From Coriobacteriaceae bacterium (GTDB lineage Bacteria; Actinomycetota; Coriobacteriia; Coriobacteriales; Coriobacteriaceae): a stretch of 64,000 nucleotides of DNA. The notes beneath the pieces are model-generated. The model made no database searches and was not told the DNA's origin. It worked only from the letters and a program-made list of their open reading frames with translations. The translations under genes and the position numbers were made by a program. Below, in pieces: positions 26,001 through 33,476 of the stretch. Position 1 is the stretch's first letter; every line of letters begins with the position of its first letter. The DNA is taken from the NCBI GenBank assembly GCA_902362275.1, contig CABIWB010000013.1, positions 1 to 64,000 on the forward strand, read 5' to 3'.

Positions 26001-26274
26001 CGTTTAGGAAAAACGGCACCGGTCCTAGGGTAAACTGCTCGGTCCAATTGAGGTCGGTTCTTACCTGGAAGAGGGCCTTAATATTGCCGAATGCGGGGTC
26101 GTTGTTGTTGCCCCAGGTTTTGCCCACCCAGTCGTAGGCGAGCGATCCGTACAGCTGCGTGGCGATATCCATCGTGAACAGCAGCGTGCAATGGTGGCGA
26201 AGGAGCTTGGTGTTTCTTGGATCGGTGCCCGAACCGGCACTCATACTCTTGTACTGATTCCACTTCCCTTCCAT
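23065..26274 (-). CDS. Very large cell-surface protein, C-terminal part downstream of an in-frame TAG
   Basis: 1069 codons. It has no signal peptide of its own and its frame is continuous with the upstream 26296-27432 frame apart from a single TAG (26296-26298). No ribosome site precedes ATG 26274. The body is rich in beta-type segments (ALFQVRTDLNWTEQFTLGPV, LVVHTKANGTWSAP) with a repeating beta-propeller-like feel. Near the end comes a Gly/Ser linker, then LAGAGDSNVP, a hydrophobic helix (LTAAAAALAAAGAGLVAY) and Arg-rich tail, resembling a sortase sorting signal with LAGAGD in place of LPxTG. With the N-terminal part it would be a wall-anchored protein of about 1455 residues. Ligand unknown. 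Confidence 0.7.
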   Translation of the reverse strand: MEGKWNQYKSMSAGSGTDPRNTKLLRHHCTLLFTMDIATQLYGSLAYDWVGKTWGNNNDPAFGNIKALFQVRTDLNWTEQFTLGPVPFFLNVNPWVLAKLALAVGAHTHGSGAAFFKNISLDYSNTSGSFTVQIGLAVTFGAGVAGVASSAVRGAASLTLFIGYEKADGHQLPRLRVGADVDADVILQFVMFKWTTKAWSGSWPTLADSWNMSVNNGDQYVLQRSELALGGDTPYTLDARFGTPDNIEAGGVPQFIASATIVTNAELLARAEVKATAVNAASVVRDWDQAVTRIELEADAESDDTGQIEHFVHALVEDDENAAPMYEYTYIGQATNAVADPNANSAGVSEDERGGIKPSSDNVLFAGVLSEAHMKLAMIAGVECLFRIASVRYGDNGRSRLVVHTKANGTWSAPTPVDLPLGFGEGDVERDGIFDYDFEVVEYTDGRRNQDAYVLLVSGERPAGDNTLFDTASTSGILSVVRLRISNDGVLVISHTSWRSISRGRLQEDGYHCLQCPRITVSKTLVDGRLSGAYLHRRGATAEKALGSEAEVALECFTLWSDDLGDSLTFRQVLRFPQVPSSIELGEPENINGKMVVPVAYETAGGCGCASYAVIGQSIAGWGVMSPDATVPRAVPWPQHSGFLATVNEQLQHITWTRGASAFATQPVGAAGCGPASFSVSNNGRCVLYVENTDGKVGQTYDEEGNPVAVMGKHFRIFASTLAGDLLTEPFVMCELDHPVDQITTFLTSGSMLSALATHIVSAEKSEAELHGIEVPLVACATSTGAVATSGAVVPGAAGESFMVTVRNDGNTLLTAGTIDLYREGSSQPFSSASIGFGVNARMASIYDPELAEDASANDMAHVKYALETLGTRFATHPLVADNGNAVLAPGCTAQFRMSFAIPESWGDEVGKRVTLYAKARNLVALDPVTLEEIRPGANSTLGAVLHELHVPDAACERSEVQVGVCDSADTTGLHDAPMTADGDGDSSGGGTDEGGGSGGSSSGSGKDHGNNKRSGKVGALAGAGDSNVPLTAAAAALAAAGAGLVAYSARRTALEKDTANEVNSDRPR

Positions 26275-26295
26275 TTCGTCGAGGTAGCGGTTTGC

Positions 26296-27432
26296 CTACT
26301 TGGCGCCCGACTCGCGCGGCGATTTCTTCCAGTATTCCGGATCAGGGTTGCCCGAATCGTTCATATAGCTGGCTGGTTTGTATCCTCCGCCAAACAGCAC
26401 GCATCCAGCAAACGAGAAATCGAAGAGGATCGGAAATGTGGGCATCCAGCACGTGAACTTATTGCCGCCGATGCCGGGAAACGCCGCGGGGAAATCAAAC
26501 GGAGTGATCTCTTGGTCCATGGTAGTGGGGACGATAGTGGTCGAGCCCGATTCTGCCTTTGCGGCCGGCGCGGTGACAACGGCCATGGGGGAGGAGAGTG
26601 TATAGGTCTTGCCCTGGTAGTCGAGGACAAAGCGCAACTTGCATCCTTCTTCCAGAAGGCTCGACGCTGCATCGAGGAACTTGTCTTCGAGTGTGAGCGT
26701 CGCCAGATTATCCGCGCCCGATGCGCTGGCCTTGACTTGGCCAATCTGCGTGACGGTTTCGGATGAGCTGTCCGCAGCGGGCATCACTTTATTGATATGC
26801 AATGTTGCCTGCCCGCCCTGCGGCAGATGAGCCTGCACGGTAAAAGCGTGCGTGTCGGTCTGGTCGTTTGCTGCTTCGTCCGCTGGCATTGCCATAAACG
26901 TGGCGTCGGCGTACTGGATGTCCCATTCGTCGAATGTGAGCTGGCGGAAGTACGGCTCGCCGTCGGAAAGCGGACGCGTGGGCGCGGTTATGGCGGTGCC
27001 GCCCTGGATACGCGCAAGAGGAATCTCGACATCACGGTAGCCCGCCATGCTAATGGAGATGCCGCCGTTAAAGTCGTACGCGTCAAGGAGCGTTGCCTCG
27101 TCCACGTAGCCTTCCGAAAGAGGGGCGACCTCAAAGATGGCCGTGCCTTCGTCATCGGTCATGGCGGTGAGCTGCTTGCCTGCGGCGTAGCGCGACGTGA
27201 GCGTGACCTTGGCGCCTGCGATAGGCGTATTCTTGTTGGCGACGTCGACCACCACCACGCCGAACATGGTGCGCGAGAGCACCAGGACCTTGAAGGGGTC
27301 TTCTTCGTCGGCATAGGCCGCGGTGGGCGCGAACGGCATCAGGAAGGCATTTTCGTTTCCCGACACGCGCGGCAACATAATGCTTGCCAGCGAGGACGCT
27401 CCAGCAACAAGTAACGAACGGCGATCAAGCAT
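26296..27432 (-). CDS. N-terminal part of the split surface protein, Tat-like signal
   Basis: 378 residues from ATG 27432 (GGGAG upstream). It opens LDRRSLLVAGASSLASIM, a twin-arginine-like signal peptide, with likely cleavage after APTAAYA. A carboxypeptidase-regulatory/Cna-B-like beta domain follows (VVVDVANKNTPIAGAKVTLT then MTDDEGTAIFEVAPL). It ends EYWKKSPRESGAK at TAG; the next codons in the same frame continue ANRYLDEMEGKWNQYKSMS into the 1069-codon frame. The charged helix spans the stop naturally, so this is most simply one gene broken by one base substitution. As it stands, the product would be secreted without its wall anchor. Confidence 0.75.
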   Translation of the reverse strand: MLDRRSLLVAGASSLASIMLPRVSGNENAFLMPFAPTAAYADEEDPFKVLVLSRTMFGVVVVDVANKNTPIAGAKVTLTSRYAAGKQLTAMTDDEGTAIFEVAPLSEGYVDEATLLDAYDFNGGISISMAGYRDVEIPLARIQGGTAITAPTRPLSDGEPYFRQLTFDEWDIQYADATFMAMPADEAANDQTDTHAFTVQAHLPQGGQATLHINKVMPAADSSSETVTQIGQVKASASGADNLATLTLEDKFLDAASSLLEEGCKLRFVLDYQGKTYTLSSPMAVVTAPAAKAESGSTTIVPTTMDQEITPFDFPAAFPGIGGNKFTCWMPTFPILFDFSFAGCVLFGGGYKPASYMNDSGNPDPEYWKKSPRESGAK

Positions 27433-27588
27433 CTTTGGCTCCCATCCCGCAGGTATCGGTGGAAATAATCCAATTTTGCGAGAAGGCGCCCCGTGGCGGT
27501 AGTGTCGTCCGAGGACCAAAATGTCCAATTTGAGCGAGTGAAGCGCCGGGGCTCCGGAGCGCTTTCGATATGCCGGTCAGTCTGGCCG

Positions 27589-28592
27589 CTAGCGCAGCAT
27601 GTGGGTAACCAGCTCGGCGCGAGTTCCGATGCCAAGCTTTGCATATACGCCGGATAGGCGGTTTTTAACGGTGCCCGGCGATACTCCCATATGGCGTGCG
27701 ATTTCGACGTTGGCCCATCCACGGCAGGCGAGCATGGCCATGGTGAACTCTGTGGTCGTTAAATCGTCGGCAACGTCCTCGCCCGAATCGGGGTTGTTGA
27801 TGCGTCGCCAGCCGTAGCTGAATCGATACGTAATCTCGATGATGCGTGCGAAATCGTCAGGGTATTGCGATTTTAGACACGCCTCGATGAGCCCCTGTAA
27901 AAGGCCGTGGTGCTCGCCGATGAGCTCGATGAGGCCGTCGGGGCGTGCAATGTTCCAAGCAGCTCCGAAGTGCGTTTTAGCGGCGTCGATGTCCTTGAGG
28001 CTCATGCATGCCATGGAAGCTGCTAGGTGCAGGAACAGTTCCGAGATCGGATAACTTCCCTGTTTCATGATCAGGGCGTTTTCCGCCATGCCCAGACTGC
28101 GGCCGTATTCTCCGCGCAGATACAAGGCGTGCGCCATCACGTAGCTGGCGAACAGGCGCAGGCCTTCGGGCAGATGCGCCGCAAGCGGATAAAACTCTTC
28201 GGCGGAATACGGGGAAGGCAAGTGCAGCAGGACGCTCGCGGCCGAGGCGAACAGGATATGCGTGGCGTGGACGGCGGGCGATTCCTCGTCAGTTGGCGTA
28301 TCGAGGATGCCCGCAAGGCAACGGCGGGCATCGGCGATACGGTTGAGCGACAGACTGGCATATCCGCAGATAAAGCATGCGGAATAGCGCAGTGCGGGGT
28401 CGGTGGCGTCAAGATGGGGCGTGCTGTCTCGGCGGCGAGGGTGGCCTGTCCGCGAAAGTACAGCGCTTCTGCCGTGGCGACAGTGCGTGAATCGGGGTCG
28501 GAAATGCCTGCAACCGCAGCGTCAATCTGCCCCGGCACAAAGGCAGTGCACATCAACGGCATAGGAATGCGCGGGTAGCCATCGCAGTCCAT
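27589..28592 (-). pseudogene. LuxR-family transcriptional regulator, frameshifted
   Basis: The gene starts near ATG 28592 (MDCDGYPRIPMPLM) and ends at 27589. The first 60 codons run into a C4 tract (28416-28419). One more C restores a continuous TPR-like helical region, HLDATDPALRYSACFICGYA, up to SPYSAEEFYPLAAHLPEG. The C-terminal LuxR/NarL helix-turn-helix is LTTTEFTMAMLACRGWANVE then IARHMGVSPGTVKNRL. Without the fix, only a 210-residue C-terminal fragment is readable. It lies directly upstream of the split surface protein, on the same strand, and is the obvious candidate regulator. A single-base assembly error is a real alternative to decay. Confidence 0.75.
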
Positions 28593-28643
28593 CTTCCATC
28601 TCCCATCAGGTGGCAACATTAGCAGCAATTGTACTCTTGTTGC

Positions 28644-28739
28644 TTGGGACAGGAATTTGTGGGTATCGCCTACGATTATGTCGAACGTATAAAGGAAGAG
28701 TTTATTGGCGATGCTTCCAAGGTGGCTACCGAAGCCTAG
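28644..28739 (+). pseudogene. Possible 3' remnant of a protein gene
   Basis: A frame reads LGQEFVGIAYDYVERIKEEF then IGDASKVATEA and stop. It faintly resembles the C-terminal segment of type III pantothenate kinases, but no start or upstream homology is present. It lies between the LuxR and GMP synthase genes and may simply be chance. Confidence 0.2.
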
Positions 28740-28889
28740 TTGACCTCGACATTAGGAAAAATTGCCACCCCTGCAAAAAGCTCTGTCGCAGCGATGGGAA
28801 ACGCATCTCGTTCTGCATATAATGAGGTCATATGACGGTGCGTTTGCATACGTGTAACGCATTCCCATCGAACCGAAAAGGAGCTTTGC

Positions 28890-29870
28890 ATGGATCCCAA
28901 CAAACGTCCCGACAACATGGTGCGTATCACCACTCTCGAACTTGCCCAGGTGTTCATCGATGAGCAAGTCGCTGCAATCCGCGAGCAGATCGGCGACAAG
29001 AAGGTTTTGCTGGCCCTTTCCGGTGGCGTTGACAGCTCTGTTGTCGCGGCGCTGCTCATCAAGGCTATCGGCAAGCAGCTCATCTGCGTGCATGTGAACC
29101 ACGGCCTGATGCGCAAGGGCGAGAGCGAGCAGGTCGTCGATGTGTTCCAGAACCAGATGGACGCCAACCTGGTCTATGTGGACGCCACCGATCGCTTCCT
29201 CGACAAGCTCGTCGACGTCGACGAGCCCGAGGCCAAGCGCAAGATCATCGGTGCCGAGTTCATTCGCGTGTTTGAGGAGGAGGCCCGCAAGGTTGGCGAC
29301 GAGGTCAGCTTTCTCGCCCAGGGCACTATCTATCCCGACATCCTGGAGTCTCAGGATGGCGTGAAGGCCCACCACAACGTGGGTGGCCTGCCCGAGGATC
29401 TGCAGTTTGAGCTCTGCGAGCCCGTCAAGCTGCTGTACAAGGACGAGGTCCGCGTTGTGGGCCGAGAGCTCGGCCTGCCCGAGAACATGGTTGAGCGCCA
29501 ACCGTTCCCCGGACCCGGCCTGGGCGTCCGCTGCCTGGGTGCCATCACCCGCGACCGTCTTGAGGCGCTGCGCGAAGCCGACGCCATCGTGCGCGAGGAG
29601 ATCGACAAGGCCGGTCTGACCATCTGGCAGTATTTTGCCGTCGTGCCCGACTTCCGCGCAACCGGCGTGCGCGAGGGCAAGCGCGCCTACGACTGGCCCT
29701 GCATCATCCGCTGCATCAACACCGTCGATGTCATGACTGCCGAGGTTCCCGAGCTCGACTGGGCGCTGCTCAGGCGCATCACCGCCCGCGTCACGGCCGA
29801 GGTCCCCGGCATCTGCCGCGTGTGCTACGACCTCACGCCGAAGCCCGTCGGCACGGTCGAGTGGGAGTAA
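28890..29870 (+). CDS. guaA: GMP synthase, ATP-pyrophosphatase (synthetase) domain only
   Basis: 326 residues from ATG 28890, after AAAAGGAG. It begins with the ATP-PPase P-loop [16 protein letters not shown] (about 42-57), then [30 protein letters not shown] and [11 protein letters not shown]. The dimerisation domain follows, with [14 protein letters not shown] and the C-terminal [10 protein letters not shown] that closes the active site. The enzyme adenylates XMP and aminates it to GMP. The N-terminal class I glutamine amidotransferase domain of the usual bacterial 500-520 residue enzyme is missing, and no separate amidotransferase gene is adjacent. It may use a partner elsewhere or free ammonia. 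A terminator follows. Confidence 0.9.
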   Translation: MDPNKRPDNMVRITTLELAQVFIDEQVAAIREQIGDKKVLLALSGGVDSSVVAALLIKAIGKQLICVHVNHGLMRKGESEQVVDVFQNQMDANLVYVDATDRFLDKLVDVDEPEAKRKIIGAEFIRVFEEEARKVGDEVSFLAQGTIYPDILESQDGVKAHHNVGGLPEDLQFELCEPVKLLYKDEVRVVGRELGLPENMVERQPFPGPGLGVRCLGAITRDRLEALREADAIVREEIDKAGLTIWQYFAVVPDFRATGVREGKRAYDWPCIIRCINTVDVMTAEVPELDWALLRRITARVTAEVPGICRVCYDLTPKPVGTVEWE

Positions 29871-29883
29871 GTTAGTCCACGTA

Positions 29884-29917
29884 GGCCTCCGTTCTCATTT
29901 GGGAACGGAGGCCTTTT
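29884..29917 (+). terminator. Terminator after guaA
   Basis: GGCCTCCGTTC pairs with GAACGGAGGCC, followed by TTTTC. It lies 14 bp after the guaA stop and matches the design of the orphan terminator at 10479. Confidence 0.85.
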
Positions 29918-30082
29918 CTTTGCCGTTCGATATCTTATGCCTGGAGATTGTATGTTTCGTTGCGCCCATACTGCCCAGACGTTACATTGCTGCGACGACT
30001 CCCAGGTTACGCATTGGGCACGCCGGGCAGAAGAGGGCCATAATGGAGTGCGCACACAATTTGTTTTAGAGGAGGATGCCGC

Positions 30083-30667
30083 ATGGCAAAAGACGAACAA
30101 ACAGGCTGGATTGTTGAGATGCTCATGGCCAGCGCATCGGTGACGCCCGCGGCTCTTTTGGAAGAGGTTATGGCAGATGAGCGCTGCGTGGCTTTTGGCC
30201 CCATCCATCATTTTATTGTGGGCGCGGTGCTGCTTGCGTGCTGGCGCAACGCCGAAGCATCTGGGGAGCGAGATGCGATGCTCAAAGACGATCTTGCCGA
30301 TCTGATGTCTCGGTCGGATTGCGTGCCGGGGGCAACGTGCGCGCGCTGGGGCGTGTGCGGGGCGGCTGCGTCTGCGGGCATGGCATATGCAATCGTGCGC
30401 GGCAATGCGCCGCTGCGCAGTGAAGGCTGGCAGGAGGGGCAGCTTATGGTTTCGGAGCTGCTCGCCGCCATCGCGCACTCGGGAAGCCCACGGTGTTGCA
30501 AGCGAGATGCGCGTGTGGCGATTCGTGAGGCCGTTTCGTTTTTTAACGCGCTCGGCGGACCGCAGCTTAAAGCGTGGGAGAAGACGCCAGCCTGCGATAG
30601 CTATGCGGTCAATACAGTGTGTATGGGCGAAAAGTGCCCGTATCATCCGTCCGTAATTATCCAATAA
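30083..30667 (+). CDS. DUF5714-type cysteine-rich protein
   Basis: 194 residues from ATG 30083, with GAGGAGG upstream. It is helical and soluble. Conserved-looking features are FGPIHHFIVGAVLLACWRN, a Cys cluster CVPGATCARWGVCGAAASAG (about 88-107), a CC pair near 147 and a final CMGEKCPYH. This pattern matches DUF5714, often found alone or fused with radical-SAM or methyltransferase proteins in anaerobes. The Cys set suggests metal or Fe-S binding. No neighbour clarifies its role; it is probably monocistronic. Confidence 0.7.
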   Translation: MAKDEQTGWIVEMLMASASVTPAALLEEVMADERCVAFGPIHHFIVGAVLLACWRNAEASGERDAMLKDDLADLMSRSDCVPGATCARWGVCGAAASAGMAYAIVRGNAPLRSEGWQEGQLMVSELLAAIAHSGSPRCCKRDARVAIREAVSFFNALGGPQLKAWEKTPACDSYAVNTVCMGEKCPYHPSVIIQ

Positions 30668-30705
30668 GACATCGGGTGCCCCGGCCGTCTCGCGGTGCGG
30701 CGATT

Positions 30706-31631
30706 TTAGCCGAGCGCGTGCGCGGGAAGGGTCACGAGCATAGTCGTTCCGCTCTCGGAACTATCTTCGACCTCGATGGAGCCGCCGTGGAGCGCGACGA
30801 TTTCCCAGGCCAGCGCAAGTCCCAGCCCCACGCCGCCGTATGCTCTGCTACGCGATTTGTCGACGCGAAAGAAGGGCTGAAAGATGCTTACCTGGTATTG
30901 CTCGGGAATGCCCGGCCCCTGGTCGCGCACACGCAGCAGTACACGGTCGCCTTCGGCGAGGGCGCCGATTTGCACGGTCGAGTTGGGCGCGCTGTAGCGA
31001 ATGGCGTTTTCGGTCAAGTTGAACAGCAGTCGATAGATGAGCGTGTCGCTGCCGATCGTTTGCGCGTTGCCTTCGCTTGCAAGCGCAATACCCTTCTGTT
31101 CGGCAAGGGGCGTCAGGTCGGCGATAACTTCTTCGATCATCGGCGCCAGCTCGATTGCGTCGTTGCAGGGAACATTGCGCAGCTCGCTCATCTCGAGCAG
31201 CGTCTTTGTCATGCGCGTCATTCGCTCGGTCTGCTCCTGCAGCAAACCGAGCAGGCTCGCTGTGTCGGCATCGGCGTCGGGGTGCTCGGCGCAAAATAGC
31301 TCAACCTGGGCCTGCATGAGTGCGAGGGGCGTGCGCAGCTCGTGTGCCGCGTTGCCCGTAAACTGTCTTTGCGCAGAAAATCCCTCGTCAAGACGGGCAA
31401 TCATGTCGTTAAACGACGCACTGCAGCGCCTAAGCTCAAGGGGCGCGTCCTCGCTGATTTTTGTGTCGGCAAGGTTGTCGGGTCGTACGCTCTCGACTTG
31501 CGCCGCAAAGGAGTGCAGCGGCCGCAGCGCATGCCCGTATAGCCGACCAGACAGTTCGTCAGCACGCATGCCGCACACGTAAGCAGTGCCGTCATAATCG
31601 TTACGCGCCATTGCAGCGAAAGCCTTTTCAT
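30706..31631 (-). pseudogene. Sensor histidine kinase, sensor domain deleted and frame broken
   Basis: The true start is ATG 31631, overlapping the regulator stop as ATGA. It reads MKRLSLQWRVTIMTALLTCA with a membrane helix, then VGYTGM. There the frame is lost, while another frame picks up at GHALRPLHSFAAQV and gives a complete kinase core: H-box AAHELRTPLALMQ, N-box LTENAIRYSA, and G-boxes RDQGPGIPE and GVGLGLALAWE. The periplasmic loop and second helix normally lie between these two points, so about 75 residues are gone. CGGGCATGCGC at the junction (31527-31537) fits deletion between short direct repeats. The kinase is probably inactive or soluble. Confidence 0.75.
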
Positions 31632-32320
31632 TCGCTATCCTCCATAACGTAGCCCTCTCCAATCCGATTGCGAATCGGGTCGTATCCCAAAGCGCCGCGC
31701 AGTTTTTTGCGCAGCGACGAGATATGAACGCGGGTTGCGTTGCTAAAGCTGTTCACGCTGCTATCCCAAACGTGCTCGATAAGCTCCTCTTGACTTACCG
31801 GACGCCCCTGATTAAGCATCAGGTATTCCAAGATTCCCGTTTCCTTGCGCGTAAGAGATAAAGCCTCGCTGTCCACGGAAGCGATGCGCGCCTTGGTGTC
31901 AAAGCGGAGCTTTCCGCAGGTTAAAACTATGTCGCTTTGTGTAAAGCGTCTGAGGGTAAGGCTGCGAATTCTTGCCGCAAGCTCGTCCAGATGAAACGGC
32001 TTGGTGAGGTAATCGTTGGCGCCGGCATCGAGTGCGGCGACTTTATCGGATACTTCGCCACGTGCGGACAGAATCAGTACCTTAGTCTCGCAGGCAGTTT
32101 TCCTAAGTTCCCTGAGTACGGTCATGCCATCGATGCGGGGAAGATTGAGGTCGAGTACCACGAGGTCGAAGGCCTCAACGTCCAGTAGGTCGAGCGCCTC
32201 CTGTCCGTCGTGACAGCAGTCGACGCTGTACGCCAAGTTTCGCAAACTGCGCGCGATTGCATCGCACAGCGCCCGCTCGTCCTCGACGATCAAAATTCGT
32301 ATAACAGTCTCCTCGCACAT
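31628..32320 (-). CDS. OmpR-family response regulator
   Basis: 230 residues. The receiver domain has ILIVEDERALCD, phospho-acceptor Asp in LVVLDLNLPRIDG, ILSARGE and YLTKPFHLDEL. The winged-helix domain carries LTRKETGILEYLMLNQGRPV and THVHISSLRKKLR-like sequence, ending GYVMED. The assigned ATG 32320 lacks a good ribosome site, whereas GAGGAG lies six bases before an ATA codon that aligns with the usual M-R-I-L-I-V-E-D start. It is coupled to the damaged kinase and divergent from the CD1871A-ferredoxin-TlpA operon, which it probably regulates. Confidence 0.85.
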   Translation of the reverse strand: MCEETVIRILIVEDERALCDAIARSLRNLAYSVDCCHDGQEALDLLDVEAFDLVVLDLNLPRIDGMTVLRELRKTACETKVLILSARGEVSDKVAALDAGANDYLTKPFHLDELAARIRSLTLRRFTQSDIVLTCGKLRFDTKARIASVDSEALSLTRKETGILEYLMLNQGRPVSQEELIEHVWDSSVNSFSNATRVHISSLRKKLRGALGYDPIRNRIGEGYVMEDSE

Positions 32321-32392
32321 TCCAAATCGCGCTTAACACGGATTTTATAGTTGATATGGTCCAATGGTCGCGTAACGAAAGGAGTGGTCAGG

Positions 32393-32539
32393 TTGTTCAA
32401 AGAAGTAAAACCCGTGGTACAGGTCGCTTTGTTGATCGTCGGAATTGCCATGGTGTGCTTTGGCGTTATGCGTGGCGAGGCGGATGCCGTGCTGGCCAAA
32501 GCGATTAGGCTGTGCTTGGAGTGTATCGGAATTGGATAA
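32393..32539 (+). CDS. CD1871A-family small membrane protein with C-x-x-C tail
   Basis: 48 residues from TTG 32393, with AAAGGAG eight bases upstream; the upstream ATG frame extension lacks a site. One membrane helix (VVQVALLIVGIAMVCFGVM) is followed by RGEADAVLAKAIRLCLECIG. The ending A-I-x-L-C-L-E-C-I-G-I-G is the hallmark of CD1871A-type C-x-x-C proteins, which lie beside NapH-like ferredoxin proteins and thioredoxin-like lipoproteins in anaerobes. The stop codon overlaps the next gene's TTG start, so translation is coupled. It probably works in membrane thiol or electron transfer. Confidence 0.8.
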   Translation: MFKEVKPVVQVALLIVGIAMVCFGVMRGEADAVLAKAIRLCLECIGIG

Positions 32540-33476
32540 AAGAGAAAACACTGCGTCGCATGTTTTGGCCCGATTTCGCGGATTCATTCAGGCGGCGGCG
32601 ACGCTCATCACCAACATTCATCTGCCAAACTTTGCCAAAGGCGGCATCTATCAGGGCGCGGGAAAAACAGTCTGCGTACCTGGACTTAATTGCTATTCGT
32701 GCCCCGCGGCATCGGGTGCGTGCCCCATCGGGTCGTTCCAGTCGGTGGTAGGTTCATCCAAGTTCAACTTCTCCTACTACGTTACCGGTACGCTCATTTT
32801 GCTCGGCGTGCTGCTGGGACGATTTGTATGCGGGTTTTTGTGCCCGTTTGGCTGGTTGCAGGAACTGCTTCACAAGATCCCCGGCAAAAAGCTTTCGACG
32901 AAAAGGCTCAAGGCGCTTACGTATGTCAAATACGTTGTGCTGCTATTTGCCGTGGTATTGCTGCCTGTGCTGTTGGTCAACGATCTGGGGATGGGCGATC
33001 CGTTCTTTTGCAAGTACATCTGTCCACAGGGTGTGCTCGAGGGCGCCATTCCTCTGGCCATTGCCAATGCCGGCATTCGATCTGCGTTGGGACAGCTCTT
33101 TACTTGGAAACTTGTCGTTCTCATTGTCGTGGCAGTGCTGAGCGTTTTGTTCTATCGCCCCTTCTGCAAATGGATTTGCCCGCTCGGCGCATTCTATGCG
33201 CTCATGAATAAAGTGTCCTTGTTAGGGATTCAGGTTGACGCGTGCAAATGCGTCTCGTGTGGCAAGTGTTCAAGGGTTTGTCAGATGGACGTCGATGTGG
33301 TCCGCGCGCCCAATCATGCCGAATGTATCCGGTGCGGAAAGTGCATCGGGGCCTGTCCCGTCGATGCCATCAGCTATCGCTACGGCCTGGATGTGTCGGC
33401 GGAAAAGCTCCCCTTGACCGCCGATAAAAAGAAACAAGCTTCGACAAAACGGAGAAATGACCATGAAGCTTTCTAA
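32532..33476 (+). CDS. NapH/RnfH-like membrane 4Fe-4S protein
   Basis: 314 residues from TTG 32532, overlapping the previous stop. The N-terminus carries a cysteine-rich segment (CVPGLNCYSCPAASGACPIG). Four to five membrane helices follow, and the cytoplasmic loop motifs C-x3-C-P are repeated: CGFLCPFGWLQE, CKYICPQGVLE and CKWICPLGAFY. Two ferredoxin-type clusters close the protein: CVSCGKCSRVCQMDV and CIRCGKCIGACPVDA. It is related to NapH, which moves electrons across the membrane. With CD1871A and the TlpA-like lipoprotein it likely sends reducing power to extracytoplasmic thiols. Confidence 0.85.
   Translation: MDKRENTASHVLARFRGFIQAAATLITNIHLPNFAKGGIYQGAGKTVCVPGLNCYSCPAASGACPIGSFQSVVGSSKFNFSYYVTGTLILLGVLLGRFVCGFLCPFGWLQELLHKIPGKKLSTKRLKALTYVKYVVLLFAVVLLPVLLVNDLGMGDPFFCKYICPQGVLEGAIPLAIANAGIRSALGQLFTWKLVVLIVVAVLSVLFYRPFCKWICPLGAFYALMNKVSLLGIQVDACKCVSCGKCSRVCQMDVDVVRAPNHAECIRCGKCIGACPVDAISYRYGLDVSAEKLPLTADKKKQASTKRRNDHEAF

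Noticed and set aside
23425-26007. Several 300-420-codon plus-strand frames opposite the surface protein
   Set aside because: His/Arg/Val-rich mirror composition and no ribosome sites; the minus-strand protein explains the openness.
26296-26298. TAG as a pyrrolysine or recoding codon
   Set aside because: No pyl genes or recoding structure are visible in this window, and a plain mutation or base-call error is simpler.
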